29,098 bases of DNA from JBBTYG01 sp964418085 (GTDB lineage Bacteria > Patescibacteriota > Minisyncoccia > UBA6257 > 2-01-FULL-56-20): assembly GCA_964418085.1 (NCBI GenBank), contig CAYQKB010000008.1:1-29098 (forward strand), in the 5' to 3' direction. Position 1 is the stretch's first letter. Each line of letters starts with the position of its first letter. The translations under genes and the position numbers were made by a program. This document shows positions 1 through 7,075 of this stretch, piece by piece. A model generated the notes under the pieces. That model made no database searches, was not told where the DNA came from, and was given only the letters and a program-made list of their open reading frames with translations.

Positions 1-1286
1 ATGCCGTTCCCCCAACCATGCGTAACCGAAAACATATCCGTGATCTGAACAGGATTTCGGTATTGGGCGTTCGTTGCGTACGCCAGGGCATAATTGAGGT
101 TGGCGAACATCTGGGTTGAGCCCAGCATGTTCCAACCCTCCCCTCCCGGAATTCCGCCGGAGGTATTGATCGCCATAGTTTGAAGGTCGAAGGGATATCC
201 GAGAGTCGCGAGTCCGGCGTAGGCAGTGTCCATCATCGCGTCCATCAGCGTCCGCGTTCCATCCGCGGCGAGAAGCCGGGGATCTTCAGCGACGACGTAC
301 GTTCGCTGTTGAGCACGATGCTTGACCCGTTTGCGGACGTATTTCGTGGGCCCGGCGGGTGCAGGACTGCCCGCGGCCGCTGCGGCTGCGGACGGAGTGA
401 CGGAGATTACGACATCGAAGTACTCGGTGGAATAATCGTTGTAGTACCAGTTCTGATAGGCATAACCATCTTCAATGGTGATCAAACCGTTTGCGTCTCG
501 CGTAGCAAGATCTCCTTTTGCCGTGCCGGCGAAACTGCCGGTGTCATCGTAGACATCAACCTGCCACGTTCCCTCGGGCACGGTAGTTCCAAAACTGATC
601 GTCAATTTCCAATTTACGTCCGGCGCTTTGTAGTCCGGAAAATAAATCGGATTGGCGATATGAACCGAAACGGGATCCGAGTATTCGATGTTCGCCTGGT
701 CGGCGGTGTTCTCCGGGCCGTTGTCGTCTGTCGTCTGCACTTGGAGCATGTGATCGCCGGATTGGAGGAACGAGGTGTCCACCATGAACCTGACGCTCTC
801 CGACGGCAGCCGATCATCAATCGAGCCGAGTAGGTTGGTTCGGCCGTTGTACACGTCGAGCAACCGAAGGCCCGTGACCACATTTGATCCGGTCGTCGTA
901 AGTGCAATCGTGTCGATTGCAACGACCCCTGAGAGCGTTTGTCCGCTCCGAAGGAACACGTCGCCTCCGACCGGAGTATCTCGCTGCACTTTAAAAAAGC
1001 CCTGCGGTCCCGATGGAAACACGAATGTTTCCGCTTGAGCAAGAGTTGCCGTAACCGACGAGATGTTCGTCCATGTGGTAAGGAGACTAGGCGCACCGAT
1101 CACTCGGTACACTTTTCCCGTCTGGCTGTTCCATGTCAGCCGCAGGGCATTTGTGGCTGTTTTCCCAACCGCAAGAGCGATTGGATCAGCAGAACTTTCC
1201 GGCGAAAAGCCGAGGAGTCCGAGCGTGAGCAAGGTTGTCTTTGCAATCAAACGGGCAAAGCGGTCCGTATTTTTCGTTTCTGTCAT
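1..1286 (-). CDS. Large secreted protein, 3' end outside the window
   Basis: An open frame runs without a stop from the ATG at 1286 to the window edge (428 codons). The N-terminus is a signal peptide: charged start, then a hydrophobic stretch near residues 13-27, then SSADP. A short beta domain follows at about residues 32-85, with the pattern W-S..G..Y.V...SLL..W..I and ending GFFKVQ. Domains of this style are common in secreted proteins of Verrucomicrobiota and related phyla. A further beta-rich part (about 85-290) and an Ala/Pro linker followed by a Lys/Arg-rich stretch come next. The visible end reads SVTHGWGNG and may be the beginning of an enzymatic domain. No catalytic family is recognised. 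A sigma70-type promoter lies 92 nt upstream. The leader just before the ATG (acgaaag...acagt) is nearly the same as that of the IMP dehydrogenase gene. Export is likely; function is unknown. Confidence 0.8.
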   Translation of the reverse strand, partial: MTETKNTDRFARLIAKTTLLTLGLLGFSPESSADPIALAVGKTATNALRLTWNSQTGKVYRVIGAPSLLTTWTNISSVTATLAQAETFVFPSGPQGFFKVQRDTPVGGDVFLRSGQTLSGVVAIDTIALTTTGSNVVTGLRLLDVYNGRTNLLGSIDDRLPSESVRFMVDTSFLQSGDHMLQVQTTDDNGPENTADQANIEYSDPVSVHIANPIYFPDYKAPDVNWKLTISFGTTVPEGTWQVDVYDDTGSFAGTAKGDLATRDANGLITIEDGYAYQNWYYNDYSTEYFDVVISVTPSAAAAAAGSPAPAGPTKYVRKRVKHRAQQRTYVVAEDPRLLAADGTRTLMDAMMDTAYAGLATLGYPFDLQTMAINTSGGIPGGEGWNMLGSTQMFANLNYALAYATNAQYRNPVQITDMFSVTHGWGNG

Positions 1287-1384
1287 ACTGTTTTTTCTTT
1301 CGTTTGGTTTTAGCCATATAAGTCATTATTTTTTCAATTCGTCGAACCCAAACTTCCTACATTCAGGTCAACTACACTAGTCCC

Positions 1385-1413
1385 GTTATAATAGAAGCAA
1401 GGTTTTAAGTCAA
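1385..1413 (-). promoter_or_regulatory. Sigma70-type promoter for the secreted protein gene
   Basis: On the minus strand TTGACT (1408-1413) and TATAAC (1385-1390) are separated by exactly 17 bp. The predicted transcription start near 1378 gives a 5' leader of about 92 nt before the ATG at 1286. Confidence 0.65.
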
Positions 1414-1574
1414 TTTTTCCTATACCACTTCGGCGTTATAGTACTGCTCATCCGCCTTCGCTCAAATCGAGCTTCCGCCCGCTTCGCGCGCCGTTCGCCA
1501 GAGCCGCTTCGGCGACGTGCGACCGGAGCTATAGCGAGGCGAGCGAGACTCCGGCCTGTTTTTATTTATTTTAT
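1414..1574. repeat. GC-rich intergenic palindromic repeat region
   Basis: No gene is seen here. The stretch is much more GC-rich than its surroundings and is built of short palindromic pieces. The clearest is CCGGAG (1524-1529) pairing with CTCCGG (1550-1555) around an inner tagcgaggcgagcgag, followed by a T-rich run (1558-1575). It resembles the extragenic palindromes scattered through many CPR genomes. It may also terminate transcription on the plus strand. Confidence 0.5.
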
Positions 1575-3410
1575 TTATGCAATTTCATTATTGTAACAGG
1601 CCTCGCAATAAACAGTCTCCGGGCGACTCGCCTCGCCGGAGCCTTCGGCGTAGCGCGGGTCGGGCCCATACGAGGTTTCAAAACTGTTCGGACATTTTTC
1701 AGTTCCATGAAAATGCGTTGCGGTATTTTTTCTGGTTGCTTTTTCGGATTCGATGCCGGCTTGCGGTGAGCTTGTCGAGCCCGCGCACATACATGTACGT
1801 TTCCATAATTTCGGCGGATTGCGTTTGGCAAGCCGGCTCGCGTGGCGGCAGTTGGGGCACAGCCGCGGCAAAGGCAGATTGAGGCGTTTATAAAACTGCA
1901 GTTCCGGCTCGGTAATTTTGAATGCTGTTGTGCATTGCTCATCGCAACCTCCTGCATGTGCACACCCGATGATTTCTTTCGTAATCGAATCCGGCACATC
2001 TTTTATATTGTCGGGCAATTTTTCCGGAAGAATTGTCGGCGCATAGTTTCGGTCTGCAAAATTTCTCCACGAATATCCTTTTTCCACAGCTTCAAGTTCA
2101 GAAAGCGGGAAATATTCCTGCGCCACGGTTTCGTTGTATGCAAAGGGTGAAATCTCCGGCGGGAAGAATTCGCCGTAACCGAATACTCTTCCCTTTTTGT
2201 CCGCGTACGGCATTGCATTCATCTGCTCGATTATTTTTGGAAGCAATACTTTATAATCCTCCGGCGTGTACTGCGTATTCAATATGCAATACTTTTTATT
2301 TCGCAGGCCGATGCAACCGAAACAGTTTTCGCAACCGAAACAGTTATAAGAATATTGGACACTTGTACTTGCCCACACAACAATAGTAAATAAAAGCTTG
2401 GAAGCTTCCTTTCCGGTGTCTATAGTTTCGTATCCCAATTCAAAATCCGCCCCCACGCCATATCCGTCATAATTATCCGCCATCTTCATGCCACCATTCA
2501 TACACCATTTTGAATCACGCACGTCGTTATAAATGTCGAAACATTCTTTGGAGTTCGATACATGCTTTAAGTTGTCTCCAGTTGTATCCTTAACATTCGC
2601 GACATTGGCATATTTCCGTAACGCCCTACTTCGTATTTCTGCAAATTTATTTTCTGCTTCGCAAAGTCCGCGGTAGCTTCCTAAATCAAATTCTTTAATT
2701 TTTTTGAAATAATCTTCTTTAGAATATGGTTCGTTAAAAATATAATATTGCTTGTTTCTTAAGTTGGCCGAGCCAAAACAATTTGAGCATCCTTTGCAGT
2801 CATAGAGAAACCAGGACTCTGTACAATTTTCGCAATTTTCGGAAAAAGAAGTTTTATATAATTTAAATGAACTTATGTCTTCATAGCATAGCTCGGACTC
2901 TATAACCGCGAATACATCTACACAATCTTTTGAAAGACCGATGCGCGAAGAATACATAACGTCTTCCGCTCGCCATGACGCGGAAACGAGATAGGCATTT
3001 TTTGATTCGCCGACGTGATTGCAATAATTACTATTCACCGAGCTTGAATTAAACACCGCCGGCATCGGCGTGCGTTCTAACAGTTTTTTAAACTGCGCAA
3101 AAAATGGCGTTTTGAAATCGTATTCTTGCCCGAACGTCATCGGGTCCCACTGATCAGACCACCAGACGTCGCGGTCGTAGACTGCTACTTTCGAATCCGG
3201 CGCGAAGCACGTGATGATGTCTTTCCCCGTGAGCGCGCATTTCCGGCGATACAAATTTCTTTCGTTGCGCCACATAAATCGGCGCTTCATTCTGCACTCC
3301 GGGCACCATGTCGGCGCGGGAACGGAAATCTTTTTATAGAAATCGAAGTCTTCCGGCGCAATTTCAAATTCGCTTGCACAATTTGCACATGTTTTCCGCA
3401 TCGCATCCAT
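1575..3410 (-). CDS. Zinc-ribbon protein of a CPR-type conserved family
   Basis: 611 residues. The N-terminus carries a treble-clef or zinc-ribbon module with two Cys pairs, CANC (8-11) and CPEC (36-39), followed by RMKRR. The centre (about 150-400) is rich in Cys pairs of the form CxxC and YNCFGCENCFGC. The C-terminus repeats the module: CPNC near 525, then CMC, H-x-H, CPN and YCEACY near 605. I know the N-terminal and C-terminal pattern from uncharacterised CPR proteins; the function is not established, and metal or nucleic-acid binding is an inference. The C-terminal module holds two extra stretches absent from the family pattern as I know it (see findings). A -10 box (TAAAAT, 3417-3422) is placed so that transcription would start at the A of this ATG. 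Confidence 0.8.
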   Translation of the reverse strand: MDAMRKTCANCASEFEIAPEDFDFYKKISVPAPTWCPECRMKRRFMWRNERNLYRRKCALTGKDIITCFAPDSKVAVYDRDVWWSDQWDPMTFGQEYDFKTPFFAQFKKLLERTPMPAVFNSSSVNSNYCNHVGESKNAYLVSASWRAEDVMYSSRIGLSKDCVDVFAVIESELCYEDISSFKLYKTSFSENCENCTESWFLYDCKGCSNCFGSANLRNKQYYIFNEPYSKEDYFKKIKEFDLGSYRGLCEAENKFAEIRSRALRKYANVANVKDTTGDNLKHVSNSKECFDIYNDVRDSKWCMNGGMKMADNYDGYGVGADFELGYETIDTGKEASKLLFTIVVWASTSVQYSYNCFGCENCFGCIGLRNKKYCILNTQYTPEDYKVLLPKIIEQMNAMPYADKKGRVFGYGEFFPPEISPFAYNETVAQEYFPLSELEAVEKGYSWRNFADRNYAPTILPEKLPDNIKDVPDSITKEIIGCAHAGGCDEQCTTAFKITEPELQFYKRLNLPLPRLCPNCRHASRLAKRNPPKLWKRTCMCAGSTSSPQAGIESEKATRKNTATHFHGTEKCPNSFETSYGPDPRYAEGSGEASRPETVYCEACYNNEIA

Positions 3411-3416
3411 GAATCT

Positions 3417-3422
3417 ATTTTA
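3417..3422 (-). promoter_or_regulatory. -10 box, leaderless start of the zinc-ribbon gene
   Basis: TAAAAT on the minus strand with 6 nt between it and the ATG at 3410. The +1 would fall on the A of the start codon. No good -35 is visible. Confidence 0.45.
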
Positions 3423-3481
3423 TCAGTATTCGCGTTTAGCGCCACAGGCAAATCAGGCAAAAATGAAGTAGAATGAGATTT

Positions 3482-4051
3482 ATGAAACGAGTTGTTATCG
3501 TCCACTGCTGGGACGGATACCCCGATTACTGCTGGTATCCCTATGCGAAAAGAGAACTCACTAAAAAAGGATTTGCGGTTACGGTTCCGGCGTTCCCGGA
3601 GACGGCAAAGCCGGACCTAGAAAAGTGGCTTCCGGTTTTAAAAGATGCGGTCGGAGTGCCTGACGAAAACACCAATCTCATCGGACACAGCATTGGGTGC
3701 GCCACCATACTCCGATATTTGGAGTCACTTCGAGAGGGAGAGAAAGTCGGCGGCGTGGTGCTTGTGGCAGGGTTCACAGAAAACGTCGGATACGATGAAC
3801 TTAAAAGCTTTTTCACCACGCCAATCAATTTTGAAAAAGTCCGTGCGAGTGCGAAAGGGTTTGTCGCAATCCATTCGGATAACGATCAGTATGTGGATCT
3901 CACATACGCTGACATTTTTAAAAATAAACTCGGCGCGGAGATAATTATAAAACATGATGCCGGACATTTTTCCGGCTCAGTGGAAAACGAGGCATCGTGC
4001 CTCGAGTTGCCGGATGTCGTGACGAGCATCGAAAAACTGTCGCGGCTTTAA
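3482..4051 (+). CDS. RBBP9/YdeN-like alpha/beta hydrolase
   Basis: 189 residues, usual length for the RBBP9/YdeN family of small serine hydrolases. Strand beta-1 (RVVIVHCWDG) leads to a conserved DGYPD-like loop. The nucleophile elbow is GHSIGC (Ser near residue 69), the acid is likely in HSDNDQYVD and the base in DAGHFSG. The triad is thus complete. The physiological substrate of this family in bacteria is unknown. I chose the second ATG (3482) rather than 3473, because a TAGAAT -10 box covers 3469-3474 and would start transcription 1 nt before 3482. It is divergent from the zinc-ribbon gene and ends at a bidirectional terminator. Confidence 0.85.
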   Translation: MKRVVIVHCWDGYPDYCWYPYAKRELTKKGFAVTVPAFPETAKPDLEKWLPVLKDAVGVPDENTNLIGHSIGCATILRYLESLREGEKVGGVVLVAGFTENVGYDELKSFFTTPINFEKVRASAKGFVAIHSDNDQYVDLTYADIFKNKLGAEIIIKHDAGHFSGSVENEASCLELPDVVTSIEKLSRL

Positions 4052-4066
4052 ACTTTAAAAAGGACT

Positions 4067-4085
4067 GAGGCGCTTATGGCGCCTC
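4067..4085. terminator. Bidirectional intrinsic terminator
   Basis: GAGGCGC-ttatg-GCGCCTC (7 bp, 5-nt loop). A T-rich stretch follows on both strands (ggtttggtacttttt on plus, agtccttttt on minus). It separates the convergent hydrolase and 4106-4495 genes. Confidence 0.75.
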
Positions 4086-4105
4086 GGTTTGGTACTTTTT
4101 GGCTA

Positions 4106-4495
4106 TCACCGATTCGTATTTTCCGGCGGGAGTTCCAATGCGGCGAGTATTTTGTTTCGGAGTGCACGCGTGTACCGCTGGCCGCAGTCGCATCCATCGG
4201 TTGCATAAGAAATTTCAACCAGTTCTCGCGGGAGAAATCCAAAATCTTCCGTCATCTCGGGCACCCAAAAACAACTTTGTATTTCGATGCCGGTGATATG
4301 AAAATATACCGCAGTGATCGGACAATACCGATTGAGATATGCGGCAGTGAGTGGACTGCGCCGGTCGTAGCCATCCGTTCGCCACAGGCGAATCAATCGT
4401 TTCTCGACATAGGGAATCCATATGTCGGTTTTGGGAAGTTCCGAGAGAACCGCAAGGAAAGTTTCTGCGCCGAGTCGTTCCAGAATAAGATTCAT
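4106..4495 (-). CDS. Hypothetical protein, 129 residues
   Basis: No family recognised. It reads like a real soluble protein: an initial amphipathic helix (MNLILERLGAETFLAVL), a mixed middle with many aromatic residues (IWIPYVEKRLIRLW, YLNRYCPITAVYF), and a charged C-terminal helix ending in PPENTNR. The strand assignment rests on this composition, on a purine-rich AAAAAGGA just before the ATG, and on the terminator placed right after its stop. The opposite strand is also open here but gives a low-complexity shadow. Upstream lies a pair of 9-bp direct repeats 16 bp apart (4516-4540) that could be an operator. Confidence 0.55.
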   Translation of the reverse strand: MNLILERLGAETFLAVLSELPKTDIWIPYVEKRLIRLWRTDGYDRRSPLTAAYLNRYCPITAVYFHITGIEIQSCFWVPEMTEDFGFLPRELVEISYATDGCDCGQRYTRALRNKILAALELPPENTNR

Positions 4496-4515
4496 TCATG
4501 TTCCTTTTTGTTAAT

Positions 4516-4540
4516 CTACACTCACTTGAGCCTACACTCA
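4516..4540 (-). promoter_or_regulatory. 9-bp direct repeat upstream of the 4106-4495 gene
   Basis: TGAGTGTAG occurs twice on the minus strand with a 16-bp period, 20-45 bp upstream of the start codon. The spacing would suit a dimeric regulator or could be chance. Confidence 0.3.
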
Positions 4541-4566
4541 TTTTTAAAACCGTCAAGAGAATCCCG

Positions 4567-5187
4567 TTAAAATCCCAGCTTTTCTTTTACGATAATCATC
4601 GTGATCCTGCCGGGCGTTCCTTCTTTATTTATTCTTAATATTTTATTAATGCTGCTATGCATGCCATATGCTTTTTGCGCACGCTTGTCCTCGAGTGGAA
4701 ACGTGTATTCTTGAATTCGCTTCATGCCTTCGTCAACGTTCTTAACCAGTTTTTGCGCGCCGACCACCCACACTACATGCCCCGCGCCGTAGGCATAGGC
4801 AGGAAGCTGGCTTCCGGTCGCTGACGCAATTAAGACTACCCCATCTTCAGTCACGGCGTGTACCGATCCCGCGGCCCAATCGGGCGCGGCGCCCAGCTTT
4901 CGCATTTCACTTCCCTGCGTTTCCCGATTCATCGCCATGAGCTTCGTCCGGACGGAATTATATTTTCCCGACTCGTTTATTTCTTTCGCAACCCCGATAG
5001 CGTCGAGAGTCGCTGATGTCATATTCATAATTTCCGCGCCGGCCGGAACCAACTCCAGAAATTTTTTCTTCGCCTCCTCGCCGTTCTCCACGACGATGCC
5101 CCGAATACCATTCGCGGAGAGTGCGGCTACCGTCTTTTCAATTGTTTCTTGATCCGCCACAATGCCGAACTTTTCGTTTATGTTCAT
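4567..5187 (-). CDS. LUD domain protein (LutC/YkgG-like)
   Basis: 206 residues, the size of stand-alone LUD (formerly DUF162) proteins. Recognisable features are the N-terminal helix with TVAALSANGI, the glycine-rich GAEIMNMTSATLDAIG segment, the central GSVHAVTEDGVVLIASATGS and the loop GAGHVVWVVGAQKLV. LutC and YkgG act with LutA and LutB in lactate oxidation, but no LutA or LutB iron-sulfur partner is present, so the lactate role should not be transferred. Lone LUD proteins of this type occur in anaerobes and CPR with unknown substrate. The gene begins 13 nt after the DUF134 gene and very probably forms an operon with it. Confidence 0.85.
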   Translation of the reverse strand: MNINEKFGIVADQETIEKTVAALSANGIRGIVVENGEEAKKKFLELVPAGAEIMNMTSATLDAIGVAKEINESGKYNSVRTKLMAMNRETQGSEMRKLGAAPDWAAGSVHAVTEDGVVLIASATGSQLPAYAYGAGHVVWVVGAQKLVKNVDEGMKRIQEYTFPLEDKRAQKAYGMHSSINKILRINKEGTPGRITMIIVKEKLGF

Positions 5188-5200
5188 TGGTTATTAAAAA

Positions 5201-5488
5201 TTAATTAGTTTTTTTATCGCTGATCCTGATCGCCTTTCCCTCCATAAGCGCGCTTGACACTTTTTTATATGCAGAGGAGAGTACCCGCTGGAATGTACTC
5301 TGCGAAACCCCCATTTTCTTCGCCGCCGCCGTCTGGTCCAATCCCTTCACGTTTTTGAGCCGCATCGCTTCGGCTTCTTCGGCAGTGAGCTCCACGCCTC
5401 CGCATGCCGCAAAAGAAATTCCCTCGGGCTTAAAGCTTTTCACCTTCGGGCAAAATCCCACTTTGAATTTGCATCTCGGTCGTGACAT
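5201..5488 (-). CDS. DUF134 family predicted DNA-binding protein
   Basis: 95 residues from the start MSRPRCKF. DUF134 proteins are small helix-turn-helix proteins, thought from sequence to bind DNA. Visible parts are the basic N-terminus with RPRCKFKVGFCP, the acidic ELTAEEAEAMRLKNVKG and a sigma-like helix-turn-helix (about 50-82) LDQTAAAKKMGVSQSTFQR. The frame is open 75 nt further upstream, but that extension contains a near-consensus promoter whose +1 falls exactly on this ATG, which fixes the start. As the first gene of an operon with the LUD gene, it may regulate it (inference). Confidence 0.85.
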   Translation of the reverse strand: MSRPRCKFKVGFCPKVKSFKPEGISFAACGGVELTAEEAEAMRLKNVKGLDQTAAAKKMGVSQSTFQRVLSSAYKKVSSALMEGKAIRISDKKTN

Positions 5489-5494
5489 GTTTTG

Positions 5495-5523
5495 AATATA
5501 TACCCAAAACGGGCGGTCGTCAA
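5495..5523 (-). promoter_or_regulatory. Sigma70-type leaderless promoter of the DUF134-LUD operon
   Basis: TTGACG (5518-5523), 17 bp, TATATT (5495-5500) on the minus strand. The expected +1 is position 5488, the A of the ATG, so the transcript should have no 5' leader. Confidence 0.7.
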
Positions 5524-5623
5524 GCGGTTTCTTCCACCTGTCCTGTGAATAACCGGTGGACACGCGGTGATTGAAATCTCCCGCCAGTTATGTATGCTGA
5601 AAGCAGCAGATTTTAACCGTTCT

Positions 5624-5654
5624 TTGACATATACGGTTTCCGCCTCAATATATT
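5624..5654 (+). promoter_or_regulatory. Sigma70-type promoter of the exported protein gene
   Basis: A perfect TTGACA (5624-5629) is followed by AATATA after 17 bp (5647-5652) or TATATT after 19 bp (5649-5654). Transcription would start near 5660, leaving a leader of about 80 nt. Confidence 0.55.
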
Positions 5655-5742
5655 TTCGGCTCTACTGAAGACATTTTGAAACGGAGATCTATCCATGTTT
5701 TTGTGCGAAGTCATAACGTATATAAACTAATTCATTATTATT

Positions 5743-6366
5743 ATGAAAAAACCCATTTTTTATTTCGTGGTTTCAGTTATAACAGTTGGCTTTGCTCTCG
5801 GGATTTCTCCCGCGCATGCCTCCTCTTCTATGGTTCAGCCATCGGAGACGGAAGCGCAAAGCATGGTGATATTGAAGCAGAGTCTCGATATTTTAGGGAA
5901 TGTCTTGAATCAGTTAGACGCTAGCCTGAAAACCGGCCAGCCGCAGGATACAGCGCAGATTTCCGTGGCACTCGCCGCGATACAAACCCGTCTTGCGGGA
6001 ATACAGGCATCGCTCACAGACTCCGGCCGGTCCCTCGCGAGGGGTCCATCAGCCGTTCCCGCGCCCCATACATCCGCCATGTCCGCAGGACAAAAGCCGC
6101 TTGCTGCAAAATCTCCCAGTGTTATGGAGGAAACAATGCCTGCACTGCCAAGCTCGCTCGATACGGAAAAAATGAGCGGGATAGCTGCATTGTCTCATTC
6201 CGCGAGCGCCGCTTTTCCCGCGACTGCTGCCGCCACCTCCATTATGACACCCAAAAATATTCTTTTGTCCGCCATCGGCATCTTGGCAATTCTCGCAGCC
6301 GTCTTTTTCTTCCGGGCACGGGAAAAAGATACCCCGACCGAAACTCCGACAAAAACTGCTTCGTAA
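5743..6366 (+). CDS. Exported, C-terminally membrane-anchored protein
   Basis: 207 residues, no family recognised. Residues 1-27 are a signal peptide (two Lys, hydrophobic core, AHA-SS cleavage site). Residues 35-85 form predicted amphipathic helices with heptad-like spacing (ILKQSLDILGNVLNQLD, ISVALAAIQTRLAGIQASL). Residues 90-160 are a Pro/Ala/Ser-rich linker, and residues 168-188 form a single transmembrane helix followed by FFFRAREK and a short Thr-rich cytoplasmic tail. The protein should sit outside the membrane as a stalked helical module. It is a single-gene unit with its own promoter (5624) and a strong terminator (6405). There is no clear Shine-Dalgarno before the ATG. Function unknown. 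Confidence 0.75.
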   Translation: MKKPIFYFVVSVITVGFALGISPAHASSSMVQPSETEAQSMVILKQSLDILGNVLNQLDASLKTGQPQDTAQISVALAAIQTRLAGIQASLTDSGRSLARGPSAVPAPHTSAMSAGQKPLAAKSPSVMEETMPALPSSLDTEKMSGIAALSHSASAAFPATAAATSIMTPKNILLSAIGILAILAAVFFFRAREKDTPTETPTKTAS

Positions 6367-6404
6367 AAAATTTTATTCTCTGCAATCGCGCACGGAAAAT
6401 ATCC

Positions 6405-6436
6405 AAAAGCCCTCCGACATAGGTCGGGGGGCTTTT
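6405..6436 (+). terminator. Intrinsic terminator
   Basis: A 14-bp stem (AAAAGCCCTCCGAC with GTCGGGGGGCTTTT, one wobble) around the loop ATAG, ending in TTTT, 38 nt after the exported protein gene. Confidence 0.85.
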
Positions 6437-6544
6437 GCGTTCCATGCATGCAGCGGAATCTGCTTTTTATGAGGTCTATTTCTATGTTATTATTATATTT
6501 ACAAAGCGGCTCCGGCGTTGTAATCTTCATTTGAAAATAATTTT

Positions 6545-7075
6545 ATGAGTGCCATCAAATCGGGATTCCGCTCACTGATGGATGCCTGCAAAAAAAACGC
6601 GTGGCGCGTTATCACGCCTGTTTTTCCCTATGTTCGGGACGGACTGCTTGAGCTTGGCATTATTCATCACACGGGCAGGCAAAAATATCCACTGGGCTGG
6701 ATTCGGCATGGAAAAAACAAACAGGAGCTCATCGAGCACCTCGCGCGGAACGGTTTTTCAAATCACTTTGTGGCGTGGGTGGACGCGGACGAATCAGTAA
6801 GCCTCCGAAAGTGCGACGGCTTCCACTCGCAATACCATTTGCGCATTTTTAACGACGGGGAAGTCCGTGGTCATTACGAGCGGACGCCGGAGGCATATCC
6901 CTTCGCTCATTTTTTGGAACGGATGATGGAGGCGCGCCGGGAAGAATTTTTGGAAATTTTGGAAGAATGGATTGATATATCGGCAGATACAGTTTCAGCA
7001 GAACGTGTGACAATCGGGAAAACAGCATCAAGCAGAGCCCCGGCGGCATCCCGCGGCGTTCCCTTAAAGGGATAG
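6545..7075 (+). CDS. Hypothetical protein, 176 residues
   Basis: No named family is recognised. The first 143 residues look like a compact soluble domain: RDGLLELGIIHHTGRQKYPLGW, then ELIEHLARNGFSNHFVAWVDADE, then FHSQYHLRIFNDGEVRGHYERTPE and a long helix FLERMMEARREEFLEILEEWI. The last 30 residues or so are low-complexity (SSRAPAASRG) and lie antisense to the conserved end of the ATP-grasp gene. This suggests that the original stop was lost and the frame ran on. The coding overlap with the convergent gene is 169 bp. No promoter is seen apart from the AT-rich stretch 6480-6520. Confidence 0.65.
   Translation: MSAIKSGFRSLMDACKKNAWRVITPVFPYVRDGLLELGIIHHTGRQKYPLGWIRHGKNKQELIEHLARNGFSNHFVAWVDADESVSLRKCDGFHSQYHLRIFNDGEVRGHYERTPEAYPFAHFLERMMEARREEFLEILEEWIDISADTVSAERVTIGKTASSRAPAASRGVPLKG

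Noticed and set aside
180..1096. Open frames on both strands within the first 1.3 kb
   Set aside because: They lie in other frames of the long minus-strand secreted protein, whose reading has a signal peptide and normal composition.
5489..5563. Longer N-terminus for the DUF134 protein
   Set aside because: It contains the -35 and -10 boxes of the promoter and does not resemble the family.
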